A stretch of 64,000 bases of DNA from Sphingomonas caeni (GCF_026013415.1 NZ_JAPDOK010000004.1:124001-188000), one strand, 5' to 3'. Counted from the stretch's first letter, positions 34,393 through 43,402 are shown. Notes: generated from the letters alone by a model not told the origin. Program-made: numbers and translations.

Positions 34393-35681
34393 GCGGCGGC
34401 CTTTCTCTCGGCCCGCAGGACGCGGGCGAGCCACAGGAACAGGAAGATGGCGATCAGGTAGAAGGGAGCGATCGAATAGAGCGCGAGCTGGCGCGGCGCC
34501 TCGAAATGCAGTGCCTTGAGCGCGTCGCTGGCGAAGCCGACATAGGTCGGCCCGAGCCCCAGCCCGATGAAGTTCATCCCCAGCAGCAACAGCGCGCCGC
34601 ACAGCACGCGCTCGCCGGGCTTCACCTCGTCCTGCACCAGCGCGACGGTGGCGGAGAGATAGACATAGTTGAACAGCATCACGATCGTGAGCAGCCCGAG
34701 CGCGAGCTGCCAGCCCGGCGCCCAGACGAAGGCGATGTAGAAGGGCAGGGCGACCGCAAGCGAGAGCGCTGGCGCGAGCGCATAGCCGGTGCGCGAATGC
34801 CGGGTGATCCAGTCGAGCACGCGGCCCGAGATGATCATGCTCCCGCCCATGCCGACGAGCAGCGCGAGCGCGTACCAGACGGACACCTCCTGCAGCGTCA
34901 TCCCCTTATTCTCCATGAGGAAGATCACCGCGAAATTGCCGAGCCCGTAGGTCACGAACTGGGTCGCCCCCCCGCCGAGCGCGGACAGCAGCAGCACGGG
35001 GTTGGTCAAGAACATCCAGGTCGTCGGCCAGAAGGGCGCCTTCTCGATGACCGCCGCGCCGCCCTCGGCATTCTTGTCGAGCCCGCCGCGCGGCGGATCG
35101 CGAACGATGATGCGCACCAGGATCGCGGTCACCACGCCGATCGCGCCGATCGTGATGAACGCCTCGCGCCAGCCGTAATGGATCGCGATCCATCCCCCGA
35201 ACGCCACCCCCAGGGCCGCGCCCGCGGGCGGCCCGAAATTATAGATGCCGAGCGCGGAGGCGCGCTTGCCCGGCGGGAAGGTGTCGGTGATGATCGCATA
35301 GGAGGGCGGCACGCCCCCCGCCTCGCCGAAACCGACCACCATCCGCGCTGCCGTCAGCTGCGAGTAATTGGCGGCCATGCCGCACGCCGCGGTCGCGCCG
35401 CTCCAGATCGCGCAGGCGAGCGACAGCACGGTCACGCGGTTGGTGCGGTCTGCCAGCCAGCCGATCGGGATCGCGATGAAGCAATAGAAGCACGCGAAAT
35501 AGAAGCCGGTGAGCAGCCCGAACTCGCTGTCGCTGATCTGGAGCGCATCCTTGATCGGCTTGGCGAGGAAGGTGAGCAGCTGGCGGTCGAGGAAATTGAT
35601 CACATAGACGAAGGTCAGGACCGTCAGCACCAGCCAGGCGCGTGCAGGGGCGGGCGGCGCCGTCGCCTCGGCTGTGGTCAT
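34389..35681 (-). CDS. MFS transporter (spinster-like)
   Basis: Major facilitator of 430 aa with 12 predicted helices. Signature loop GWLADRTNR between TM2 and TM3, and RMVVGFGEAGGVPPSYAIITDTFPPGKRASALG around TM4-5, typical of spinster-type and sugar/organic-acid MFS proteins in sphingomonads. The ribosome-binding site is AGAGGAT. It is the first gene of the leftward operon with the esterase and divergent from the TetR gene. It likely carries a substrate or breakdown product across the inner membrane. Confidence 0.92.
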   Translation of the reverse strand: MTTAEATAPPAPARAWLVLTVLTFVYVINFLDRQLLTFLAKPIKDALQISDSEFGLLTGFYFACFYCFIAIPIGWLADRTNRVTVLSLACAIWSGATAACGMAANYSQLTAARMVVGFGEAGGVPPSYAIITDTFPPGKRASALGIYNFGPPAGAALGVAFGGWIAIHYGWREAFITIGAIGVVTAILVRIIVRDPPRGGLDKNAEGGAAVIEKAPFWPTTWMFLTNPVLLLSALGGGATQFVTYGLGNFAVIFLMENKGMTLQEVSVWYALALLVGMGGSMIISGRVLDWITRHSRTGYALAPALSLAVALPFYIAFVWAPGWQLALGLLTIVMLFNYVYLSATVALVQDEVKPGERVLCGALLLLGMNFIGLGLGPTYVGFASDALKALHFEAPRQLALYSIAPFYLIAIFLFLWLARVLRAERKAAA

Positions 35682-35754
35682 CCCGCGATCCTCTCTGTTT
35701 TCGTTTTTCTATGTCGTTGACGGCATCATGCCGACGCCGCACAAACTGTCAATG

Positions 35755-35770
35755 CACACTATCTTGTGTG
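35755..35770. promoter_or_regulatory. Putative TetR operator between MFS and TetR genes
   Basis: CACAC-TATCTT-GTGTG is an inverted repeat in the 154-bp divergent region. The core TATCTTG recurs, also before GTGAAT, at 36532-36547 upstream of the SDR gene. CACACTATC also occurs at 28422 upstream of the TonB receptor. Placement suits control by the adjacent TetR regulator. Confidence 0.5.
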
Positions 35771-35835
35771 TGAATATCTTTTGACCCAGATTGCGGCGCT
35801 TGACGCTGGGCGACTGAGGCTGGAAGGACAGGGGT

Positions 35836-36516
35836 GTGAACCAAGCTGTGAAACCCAAGGCGCCCACCCGCAAGGCCGAGCAACGCGCGGCGACGATGGA
35901 GCAGATCCTCGATGCGGCGGAGGAACTGTTCTCGCAGCACGGGCTTCACGGCACCACGCTCAAGGATGTGGCGAAGGTGGTGGGCGTCCACCACACGCTG
36001 CTCAATTATTATTTCGCCGACAAGAAGGCGCTGTTCGACGCCGTATTCGCGCGGCGCGCGGGCGTGACCAGCGGGCGGCGGATGGCCGCGCTCGACGATT
36101 ATGAGAAGTCGGTGGACGGCAAGGTGACCGTCGAGGGCGCGCTCCACGCATTCCTCGACACCGATCTCGACACCTATATCACCGGCGGCGAGGGCTGGAA
36201 GAATTACGCCCGGTTGAGCGCGCAGGTCGCCAACACCCCGGAATGGGGCGCCGAGCTGATGGACGAGCATTTCGATCCCGTGGTGCTCCGCCTCGTTGGC
36301 CAGCTGAAGAAGGCGCTGCCCGATTGCTCGGACGAGGACATCTTCTGGGGCTATCATTTCGTCACCGGCGCGCTGGTCCTCTCGCTCGCGCGCACCGGCC
36401 GCATCGACAAGCTTTCGGGCGGCATCTGCAAGTCGGAGGATTTCGCCGCGATCAAGCAGCGCATGGCGCGCTTCCTCGCCGCGGGCTTCATGGAAATCTG
36501 TTCCAAAAAGAGCTGA
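35836..36516 (+). CDS. TetR/AcrR-family transcriptional regulator
   Basis: A 226-residue repressor starting at GTG after GGAAGGACAGGG. The N-terminal HTH is RAATMEQILDAAEELFSQHGLHGTTLKDVAKVVGVHHTLLNYYFADKKALFDAVFARR. A ligand-binding helical domain follows, with WGYHFVTGALVLSLARTGRIDKLSGG. It lies between the divergent MFS–esterase operon and the SDR–glucosidase genes, and is probably the local regulator of this cluster. Confidence 0.92.
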   Translation: MNQAVKPKAPTRKAEQRAATMEQILDAAEELFSQHGLHGTTLKDVAKVVGVHHTLLNYYFADKKALFDAVFARRAGVTSGRRMAALDDYEKSVDGKVTVEGALHAFLDTDLDTYITGGEGWKNYARLSAQVANTPEWGAELMDEHFDPVVLRLVGQLKKALPDCSDEDIFWGYHFVTGALVLSLARTGRIDKLSGGICKSEDFAAIKQRMARFLAAGFMEICSKKS

Positions 36517-36531
36517 TGCCGGCCCCGTTTC

Positions 36532-36547
36532 GCTATCTTGATAGTGA
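36532..36547. promoter_or_regulatory. Putative second TetR operator upstream of the SDR gene
   Basis: CTATC-TT-GATAG is a perfect palindrome about 50 bp upstream of the SDR start. It shares TATCTTG and a following GTGAAT with the site at 35755-35776. Confidence 0.45.
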
Positions 36548-36593
36548 ATGAAACCGCCGCTACCACCCGGCCACGAGTTCAAGGGAGAGTAGC

Positions 36594-37487
36594 ATGTCAC
36601 TGGCGGGCCGGGTTGCGATCGTTACGGGCGCGGGCGGCGGATTGGGCCGCGAACATGCGCTGTTCCTAGCGCGCCAGGGCGCCAGGCTGGTGGTCAACGA
36701 CCTCGCCCAGGACGCCGCCGACCGCGTCGCCGCCGAGATCGTCGCGGCCGGGGGCGAGGCGATCGGCATCGCCGCCTCGGTCACCGATCCCGCGGGCATT
36801 TCGGCGATGGTCGCGCGGACGATGGGCCGCTGGGGACGGATCGACATCCTCGTCAACAATGCCGGCATCCTGCGCGACAAGAGCTTCGGCAAGATGACGC
36901 TCGAGGATTTCAGCCTGGTGGTCGATGTCCATCTGATGGGCGCGGCGATCTGCACCAAGGCGGTGTGGGAGATCATGCGCGAGCAAAAGCATGGCCGCAT
37001 CGTGATGACGACCTCCTCCTCGGGCCTCTACGGCAATTTCGGCCAGGCCAATTACGGCGCCGCCAAGATGGCACTGGTCGGCCTGATGCAGACGCTTGGC
37101 CTCGAGGGCGAGAAATATAATATCCGCGTCAACTGCCTCGCCCCGACCGCCGCGACCGGCATGACCGAGGGCGTGCTGTCGGAACAGGGCCTCGCCCTGC
37201 TCGATCCTGCGCTGGTTAGCCCCGGCCTGCTCGCGTTGGTGAGCGACGGCGCCCCGACCCGCGCGATCCTGTGCGCCGGCGCCGGCCATTTCGCGCGCGC
37301 GAGCGTCACGCTGTCCAGCGGCCGCTATATCGGCGGCGGGGCGGATGCGGGCGACCGGGTGATCGAGCATTGGGCCCAGATTTCGGACCCCGCGGACGAG
37401 ATCGTCCCGGCCTATGGCTTCACCCAGGCGGAACGCGAGCTGGCCAGCGCGGGCATGGACGAGTCGATCGCCGCAACGGTGCGGTGA
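36594..37487 (+). CDS. Short-chain dehydrogenase/reductase (3-hydroxyacyl-CoA or hydroxysteroid type)
   Basis: SDR of 297 aa after AAGGGAGAG. NAD(P) motif TGAGGGLG (11-18), NNAG, catalytic Ser in TTSSSGLYGNFGQ, and YGAAK. The order and extended C-terminus (PTRAILCAGAGHFARASVTLSSGRYIGGG) resemble the dehydrogenase unit of peroxisomal multifunctional enzyme 2 (HSD17B4) and its bacterial relatives. Acting on a 3-hydroxyacyl-CoA would match the acyl-CoA ligase in the cluster; a steroid or other alcohol is also possible. Confidence 0.9.
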   Translation: MSLAGRVAIVTGAGGGLGREHALFLARQGARLVVNDLAQDAADRVAAEIVAAGGEAIGIAASVTDPAGISAMVARTMGRWGRIDILVNNAGILRDKSFGKMTLEDFSLVVDVHLMGAAICTKAVWEIMREQKHGRIVMTTSSSGLYGNFGQANYGAAKMALVGLMQTLGLEGEKYNIRVNCLAPTAATGMTEGVLSEQGLALLDPALVSPGLLALVSDGAPTRAILCAGAGHFARASVTLSSGRYIGGGADAGDRVIEHWAQISDPADEIVPAYGFTQAERELASAGMDESIAATVR

Positions 37488-37522
37488 CGGCCCGCCTCCC
37501 GCGCGGCGGAGAGGAGAGGAAG

Positions 37523-38827
37523 ATGGCTGACGTTTCGAGGCGCGTGCTGATCGCGGCGGCGGCGATTGCTGCGCCCATGCTGCAGGCTGCGGCGGCTCCG
37601 GCCAAACGCACCCGCAAGGCCCCGCCCGGTTTCCTCTGGGGCACCGCCATCTCGGCCTATCAAAGCGAGGGCAACAACACCAACAGCGACGCCTGGCTGA
37701 TGGAGAATATCCAGCCGAGCATGTTCAAGGAACGCTCGGGCGACGCCTGCGACTCCTATCACCGCTACAAGGAGGATTTCGCGCTCGCGGCGAGGCTCGG
37801 CTTCAACTGCTACCGGCTCGGCATCGAATGGGCGCGGATCGAGCCGAGCGAGGGGCGTTTCTCGAACGCCGAGCTCGATCATTATGCGCGCATGCTGACG
37901 GCATGCCGCGCGCATGGCCTGAGGCCGATCGTCACCTTCAACCACTTCACCACCCCGCTCTGGTTCGCGATGCGCGGCGGGTTCGAGGCCGCGGATTCGC
38001 CCGATCTGTTCGCGCGCTATTGCGGCAGGGCGGCGCAGCATCTGGGCGGCGTCATGCACATGGCGACGACCTTCAACGAGGCGAATATCCAGTTGCTCGT
38101 GCATCTCTTCCCCGCCTTCTCCGCGGGCATCCCCAAGGCGCGCGAGGCGATCGCCGCGGCGGCCAGGGCGACCAACTCGCCGCGCTTCTCGCGCCTCGCC
38201 TATGCCGATCCGGCGATCGTCACCCCGATCATGCAGGAGGCGCACCGGCGCGGCTATGACGCGATCAAGGCCGTGCGGCCTTCATTGCCGGTCGGCATCA
38301 CCCTCACTACCCAGGATATCCAGGGGCCGCCCGAGATCGCGGCGCAGTATCGCGACAGGCTCTATGGCGGCTGGGCCGATGTCGCGCGCAGCCATGCCGA
38401 TTTCTTCGGGGTGCAGACCTATACGCGCTTCAGCGTCGACGCGAACGGCTTCGTGCCGCCGCCCAAGGGCGCCGAGATGACCGGCGCGGGCTATGAATTC
38501 TACCCCCAGGCGCTCGCCAACACGATCCGCTGGGCGCACGCCGCGATCGGAAAGCCGATCTATGTGACCGAAAGCGGCATCGCGACCGACGACGACACCC
38601 GCCGCATCGCCTTTATCGACCAGGCGCTCGACGGGGTGCGGCAATGCCTCGACGAGGGCATCCCGGTGCACTCGTACCTCTACTGGTCGCTGCTCGACAA
38701 TTTCGAATGGACCTCCGGGTACGGGCCGCATTTCGGGCTGGTGTCGGTCGATCGCGAAACGTTTGCGCGGAAGGCCAAGCCGAGCGCGATGCATCTGGGG
38801 GCGATCGCGCGGGGGAATAGGCTGTAG
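37523..38827 (+). CDS. Exported GH1 beta-glucosidase
   Basis: Glycoside hydrolase family 1, 434 aa. The N-terminus SRRVLIAAAAIAAP is a likely Tat-type signal. The barrel has the acid/base E186 in TTFNEAN and the nucleophile E350 in IYVTESGI, plus the N-terminal FLWGTAISAYQSEG. The end SLLDNFEWTSGYGPHFGLVSVD is the usual aglycone-site tryptophan region. It follows the SDR gene by 35 bp with GGAGAGGAGAGGA upstream. It would release glucose or a similar sugar from a glycoside before further breakdown. Confidence 0.93.
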   Translation: MADVSRRVLIAAAAIAAPMLQAAAAPAKRTRKAPPGFLWGTAISAYQSEGNNTNSDAWLMENIQPSMFKERSGDACDSYHRYKEDFALAARLGFNCYRLGIEWARIEPSEGRFSNAELDHYARMLTACRAHGLRPIVTFNHFTTPLWFAMRGGFEAADSPDLFARYCGRAAQHLGGVMHMATTFNEANIQLLVHLFPAFSAGIPKAREAIAAAARATNSPRFSRLAYADPAIVTPIMQEAHRRGYDAIKAVRPSLPVGITLTTQDIQGPPEIAAQYRDRLYGGWADVARSHADFFGVQTYTRFSVDANGFVPPPKGAEMTGAGYEFYPQALANTIRWAHAAIGKPIYVTESGIATDDDTRRIAFIDQALDGVRQCLDEGIPVHSYLYWSLLDNFEWTSGYGPHFGLVSVDRETFARKAKPSAMHLGAIARGNRL

Positions 38828-39000
38828 CCGTTTCCCCTCTCCCATCGGGAGAGGGTTGCGCAGACTTAGCTTTCGCGAAGCGAAAGGTTAGTCGGAGCTG
38901 GGTGAGGGGATCACCCTCTCGATGGCGGGTAACCCCTCACCTAGCTACGCTAGGCAGCAAGCTGCCAAGCTTCGCTACCTCTCCCGATGGGAGAGGAATC
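38828..39000. repeat. REP-like palindromic cluster
   Basis: Several hairpins after the beta-glucosidase gene: CCCTCTCCC-ATC-GGGAGAGGG, a central GGGTGAGGGG pairing with CCCCTCACC, and CCTCTCCCGATGGGAGAGG. It is of the same family as the cluster at 10583-10727. It likely terminates or stabilises the upstream transcript. Confidence 0.8.
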
Positions 39001-39092
39001 ATTACGGGCGATCCGCCCCAACCTTCACCCAAAATTTACCATAAGCTGGCTCTGTCTTCCCGGGCGCCGCGCGGGCGCGGACGGGAAGGCGG

Positions 39093-39527
39093 ATGCTTGT
39101 GCCAAGGGAAGTTATTTCCCGGGATTTTGCGCGATTTGCGGCGCTTTCGGGCGGCGGCTGGCTGCTCGATGCGGGGCTGCTGCTCGCGCTGGTCGGGCTC
39201 GCCGGCGTGGCGCCGCAGATCGCCAACCTGTTCAGCGCCTCCTGTGCAGCGACGCTCGTCTATCTGGTCTCGCACCGCCGCATCCATTCGGGCGCGTCGC
39301 ACGGCCTCCAATTCCGCCTCGGCTTCTACCTGATCTACACCGCCGCGCTGATCTTCGCCGCTTCCTGGGCGATGGCTCCGCTCACTGCCCTCGCCGCGAC
39401 CTTCACTGGGCCGGGCGTCGCCGCCGCCTTCGTCGCCAAATGCCTCGTCACCCCGCCGCAATTGCTGTGCAACTTCCTCGTCTCGCGCGCGGTCGCGCGG
39501 GTGCCGCTGGGCCGCAGTGATGGCTGA
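39093..39527 (+). CDS. GtrA-family membrane protein
   Basis: A 144-residue protein with four hydrophobic segments (about residues 13-36, 42-60, 75-95 and 110-134), matching the GtrA/DPMS-like family involved in polyprenyl-phosphate sugar handling or flipping. SHRRIHS between TM2 and TM3 is the usual basic loop. It heads a run of six overlapping genes for glycan synthesis or decoration. Confidence 0.88.
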   Translation: MLVPREVISRDFARFAALSGGGWLLDAGLLLALVGLAGVAPQIANLFSASCAATLVYLVSHRRIHSGASHGLQFRLGFYLIYTAALIFAASWAMAPLTALAATFTGPGVAAAFVAKCLVTPPQLLCNFLVSRAVARVPLGRSDG

Positions 39528-40302
39528 CCGCATCCTGCTCTTCATCCCCTGCTACAATTGCGCGCCGCAGATCGGGCGTGTGCTCGCCCAGCTGCGCGAG
39601 GTCGATCCCGGGCTGTTCGACGTGCTCGTCCTCGATAATGGCAGCAGCGACGGCACCGTCGAACGCGCCATCGAGGCCGCCGCAACCCTCTCCGCCCGCG
39701 TCACCATCGCCCGGAACCGCGCCAACCATCATCTCGGCGGATCGCACAAGGCCGCCTTCGCTCATGCGCTGCGCCAAGGCTATACCCATGTCGCGGTGCT
39801 GCACGGCGACGACCAGGGATCGCTTGCCGACCTGCTCCCGCTGATCGCGGCGGGCGAGCATCTTCGCCACGACGCGCTGCTCGGCGCGCGCTTCGCGCCG
39901 GGCGCGCGGCTGCAGGGCTATTCGGCGGTGCGCACGCTCGGCAACCGCGTGTTCAACCTGATCTTCTCGGTCGTGAGCGGGCGCCGCGTCACCGATCTCG
40001 GCTCGGGCCTCAACCTTTTCGCGCGCACCGTGTTCGAAGACCCGGGCATCGTCCGCGCCTCGGACGACCTGCGCTTCAACGTCTACCTGCTGCTGCGGAT
40101 GGTCGATGCTGGCCGCGACCTGAAATTCTTCCCGATCAGCTGGCGCGAGGACGATCAGGTCTCGAACGTCCGGCTGGTCTCGCAGTCGTTCCGCACCCTC
40201 GCCATCGCCTGGGCATTCGCCACCGACCGCAAGACTTTCCGCGAGGCCGATCACCGCGACCGGCCGGTCGCGGCCTATGACTTCGACGTGATCCATGGCT
40301 GA
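39520..40302 (+). CDS. Family 2 glycosyltransferase
   Basis: GT-A fold enzyme of 260 aa. LLFIPCYNCAPQIGRVL begins the fold, LVLDNGSSDGT is the nucleotide-binding aspartate region, and VAVLHGDDQG is a DxD-like segment. Later DLGSGLNLFAR and SWREDDQVSN fit dolichyl/polyprenyl-phosphate sugar transferases. GTG at 39517 is an alternative start one codon earlier. It overlaps GtrA by 8 bp; GtrA–GT2 pairs often work together on lipid-linked sugars. Confidence 0.9.
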   Translation: MADRILLFIPCYNCAPQIGRVLAQLREVDPGLFDVLVLDNGSSDGTVERAIEAAATLSARVTIARNRANHHLGGSHKAAFAHALRQGYTHVAVLHGDDQGSLADLLPLIAAGEHLRHDALLGARFAPGARLQGYSAVRTLGNRVFNLIFSVVSGRRVTDLGSGLNLFARTVFEDPGIVRASDDLRFNVYLLLRMVDAGRDLKFFPISWREDDQVSNVRLVSQSFRTLAIAWAFATDRKTFREADHRDRPVAAYDFDVIHG

Positions 40303-41020
40303 TCTCGCGCTCATCATGCCGATGGCCGGCCGCGGCACCCGCTTCGCGAGGGACGGCGTGCCGACGCCCAAGCCGCTGATCGAGCTGGCGGGCAAGCCCT
40401 TCTTCTGGTGGGCCGCCGAAAGTGTGCGCCGCCGCACGGCGCTTCGCGAACTGCTGTTCGTCGTCCTCCGCGAGCATATCGAGGCGCACGCCATCGACGC
40501 GGCGATCCTCCGCCATTACCCACACGCCCGCATCGTCGCGATCGACGCGCCCACCGCCGGTGCTGCCGAAACCGCCGCGATCGGGGTGGCCGAACTCGCG
40601 CAGGACGGTCCGTTCGCGATCAACGATTGCGATCACGCCTTCCGCGCCGAAGCCCTCCCATCGATGGAAGGTGCGGCCGGAGCACTTTTCGGCTTCTCTT
40701 CGACCAGCCCGGCCTATTCCTATGTCCGCCTCGAGGGCGACCGCGTCACCGGCACGGTCGAGAAGCAGGTCGTCAGTCCTTATGCCATCGCCGGCTGCTA
40801 TTTCTTCGCCGACAAAGCGACCTTCGCCGAAGCGCTGACCGCCTATCGCCGCGACTGCCCCTATGAGGAACTGTTCGTCAGCGGCATGTTCAACCCACTC
40901 TGCGCCGCGGGCGAGCGCATCGCCTTCCAGCCGCTCGCGCAGCATCTCTCCTTCGGCACCCCAGAGGAGCTCGCCGCGCTCGATCCCGCCAAACTCCGGA
41001 CGCTGTGGGGCCCGGCATGA
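40295..41020 (+). CDS. Sugar/alditol-phosphate nucleotidyltransferase
   Basis: NTP-transferase fold protein of 241 aa. N-terminal signature LIMPMAGRGTRFARDGVPTPKPLIELAGKPFFWWA (nucleotide-binding loop and Lys), then FAINDCDHAFRAE and GALFGFSSTSPAYSYVRLEGDRVTGTVEKQVVSPYAIAGCYFF. The latter resembles capsule-type nucleotidyltransferases that also carry phosphosugar-modifying partners. The activated substrate is not evident. It overlaps its neighbours by 8 bp and 4 bp. Confidence 0.88.
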   Translation: MADLALIMPMAGRGTRFARDGVPTPKPLIELAGKPFFWWAAESVRRRTALRELLFVVLREHIEAHAIDAAILRHYPHARIVAIDAPTAGAAETAAIGVAELAQDGPFAINDCDHAFRAEALPSMEGAAGALFGFSSTSPAYSYVRLEGDRVTGTVEKQVVSPYAIAGCYFFADKATFAEALTAYRRDCPYEELFVSGMFNPLCAAGERIAFQPLAQHLSFGTPEELAALDPAKLRTLWGPA

Positions 41021-42867
41021 TGGCGCTCGCCCTTGCCGCGCTCCTGGTCGCCCACTTCATCCGCGCGATGCGCCAGGCGAACCTGTTCGCCGCCGACGAG
41101 CGCCCGCGCACCATCCAGCTGATGGTCGGGCTCAGCATTGCCTATGTCATCAACGCCGTGCTGCCCTTCCGCCTCGGCGAGCTGGCGCGCGGCCTCTATG
41201 TCGCGGTGCGCGCCAATCTCGGCATCGGCCGCGTCCTCGCGACGGTCCTTGCCGAGCGGCTGTCCGATCTGGTCCTGGTCTTCGCAGCGCTCAGCCTGTT
41301 TGGGCTGGCGGACCTGCCGACGATCCTGATCCTCGCCGCCGGCATCGTCGCCATCATCGCCACCGCCTGGGCGCTCCGCCTCTGCAAGCCTGCCCGGCGA
41401 GCCTTGTGGTGGGCCGCCTCGATCTTCAACGAGCGTATCCGCACGACGATCGCCGATTTCGCCTGGTCCATGGTCAAGCTCGTCGCCAGCACGACCCTCG
41501 TCCGGCCCCGCTACCTCGCGCTCACCCTCGCCATGTGGGCCGCCTATCTCGCCGCCTATGCCGCCTTCGCCCGGGCCAGCGGCTATCCCCTCGCCGAGGT
41601 CGTCACGGCGATGGTCGACAGTCCCCTGCGCTCGCTGCTCGACCGCTCGCGCGAGATGGGCAGCGCGATCATCCTGTTCACCAGCCTCGCTGCCTTGCTG
41701 ATCCTCGTGCTCGGCCTCGCGACCGATTGGCGCGGGGTCGAGCGCTCGGTCGCGCGCGTCCGCCGCCTTGGCCTGCCGCTGGTCTCCTCCGCCGATCCGA
41801 GCCTGCGCAACGCCTTTATCAATCGCGGCGATTATGGCGCGATGCTGCGCGCGCACTTCACCGACGCCGATCCGCTGGTCGCAACCTTCGGGCTGCACGG
41901 GTTGGGCGAGGCGATCGTCCACCGCATCCTGCCCGGCGGTTCCGACGCGATCACCGCGGTGGTCGAGATCGAGCAGCGCTTCGGCATCCGCAAATTCGCG
42001 ACCGGCCCCGCGGCCGCCAAGCTGATCGAGCAGGCCGAATGGCTCGACGCCCATGCTGGCGATCTTCCCCTTGCCGAGATTGTCGATCGCAGCGGTGACG
42101 AACGCCGCTTTCGCTACGACATGCCTTATTTCGCGGGCGCGCGGGACCTGTACGAAGTCGCCCACACCGCCCCGTCCGCGCACTGCGCCGAACTCCTCGA
42201 GGCGGTCGTGACCGGCGTCGCCGCGCATCACGAAGTCAGCGCCGCCGGCCCTTGCGCGCCCGAGGCGCTCGCCCGCTATGTCGACGAGAAGATCGTCGCC
42301 AACGCCCGCGCCGCGCTCGATTTCGCGCGCCTCCAGCTCCCCGAACGCTATGCGATCAACGGCCAGCCCTTCGCGATGGCCGAATGGGCGCCGCTGCTCG
42401 ACCAGGATTGGCTCCTGAAGCAATTCACACGGACCGGCACCGCCGCCATCCATGGCGACCTGACCTTCGAGAATATCATCATCTGCGATCGCGCGCCCGG
42501 CTGGTATCTGATCGATCCCAATCCCGCGAACCGCTTCAACAGCCCGCTGATCGACTGGGCCAAGCTGATGCAGTCGCTCCATCTCGGCTATGAGACGCTC
42601 AATCGCGGCGCCCCCGCGCGGATCTCGGACGACGCGGTCACGCTGATGCTCGCGCAATCGAGCGTCTATGCCGAACTCCATGCCCATTACCTTGGCCTGC
42701 TCGCCGGGCGGTTCGACGCGGCGACCTTGCGCGAGATCCAGCTGCACGAGATCGTCAACTATCTCCGCCTGATCCCCTACAAGATCCGCAACCAGCCCGG
42801 TCGCGCTTTGTCCTTCTTCGCCTGCGCCTCGTTGCTGCTGCGCCGGTTCGAGGCCGAACATGGCTGA
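41017..42867 (+). CDS. Fusion of flippase-like membrane domain and APH/choline-kinase-like domain
   Basis: A 616-residue protein. Residues 1-235 form a polytopic domain of the lysylphosphatidylglycerol synthase/UPF0104 flippase-like type (LMVGLSIAYVINAVLPFRLGELAR). Residues about 285-616 form a phosphotransferase fold: IRKFATG with possible ATP Lys K325, HGDLTFENI (479-487) as the catalytic loop, and LIDPNP with D500 for metal. Such kinases phosphorylate small alcohols or sugars. Fusion to a flippase-like domain, beside a nucleotidyltransferase, suggests a coupled lipid-linked or capsule phospho-substituent pathway. That role is inference. Confidence 0.85.
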   Translation: MMALALAALLVAHFIRAMRQANLFAADERPRTIQLMVGLSIAYVINAVLPFRLGELARGLYVAVRANLGIGRVLATVLAERLSDLVLVFAALSLFGLADLPTILILAAGIVAIIATAWALRLCKPARRALWWAASIFNERIRTTIADFAWSMVKLVASTTLVRPRYLALTLAMWAAYLAAYAAFARASGYPLAEVVTAMVDSPLRSLLDRSREMGSAIILFTSLAALLILVLGLATDWRGVERSVARVRRLGLPLVSSADPSLRNAFINRGDYGAMLRAHFTDADPLVATFGLHGLGEAIVHRILPGGSDAITAVVEIEQRFGIRKFATGPAAAKLIEQAEWLDAHAGDLPLAEIVDRSGDERRFRYDMPYFAGARDLYEVAHTAPSAHCAELLEAVVTGVAAHHEVSAAGPCAPEALARYVDEKIVANARAALDFARLQLPERYAINGQPFAMAEWAPLLDQDWLLKQFTRTGTAAIHGDLTFENIIICDRAPGWYLIDPNPANRFNSPLIDWAKLMQSLHLGYETLNRGAPARISDDAVTLMLAQSSVYAELHAHYLGLLAGRFDAATLREIQLHEIVNYLRLIPYKIRNQPGRALSFFACASLLLRRFEAEHG

Positions 42868-43402
42868 ACTGGCCGCTTTGCTCTTCGATCTCGACGGCAC
42901 CCTCGTCGATACAGCGGAAGCCAATTACCGCGCCTATGCCGCGGCGCTCGCCGAGGCGGGCGTCACGATCGGCCGCGAGCAATTTGATGCCGTCGCCACC
43001 GGCCGCCGCTGGACCCAGTTCCTCCCGCTGCTGATCCCCGAGGGCCACGCCGCGATCGCGGAGCGCAAACGCGCCCTCTATCCGGGCTTGCTCGGCGCCT
43101 CGCGGCTCAACCAGCCTCTGGTCGATCTCGCCCGGGCCTCACGCCTTCGCCTGGGGCTCGTCACCAGTGCTTCGCGCAGCGGCACCGAAGCCGTCCTGGC
43201 CGCCCATGGCCTTTCAGGCTTCTTCGAAGTCGTCATCACCGGCGACGATGTCGCAGAACCCAAACCCGCGCCTGATGCCTATCGCCTTGCCGCAGCCCGC
43301 CTCGGCCTCCAACCGCTTCAATGCCTCGCCTTCGAGGACAGCGACCCCGGCGCCGAAAGCGCCCGCCGCGCGGGCATCGCGGTGGTGAGGATCGCGCTAT
43401 GA
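42860..43402 (+). CDS. HAD-superfamily phosphatase / phosphoglucomutase-like hydrolase
   Basis: A 180-residue HAD subfamily I enzyme. Motif I DLDGTLVDT, cap region to about residue 80, motif II TSAS, motif III KPAPDAY, and motif IV FEDSDPGAESARRAG. It is compact compared with typical 215-220 aa members but all motifs are present. It overlaps the fusion gene by 8 bp. It is likely to act on a phosphorylated intermediate made in the same operon. Confidence 0.9.
   Translation: MAELAALLFDLDGTLVDTAEANYRAYAAALAEAGVTIGREQFDAVATGRRWTQFLPLLIPEGHAAIAERKRALYPGLLGASRLNQPLVDLARASRLRLGLVTSASRSGTEAVLAAHGLSGFFEVVITGDDVAEPKPAPDAYRLAAARLGLQPLQCLAFEDSDPGAESARRAGIAVVRIAL

Noticed and set aside
40861..42924. Long minus-strand open frame (687 codons) opposite the flippase/kinase fusion
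   Set aside because: Low-complexity Gly/Arg/Asp translation and no start signal; a mirror of strong GC3 codon use on the plus strand.
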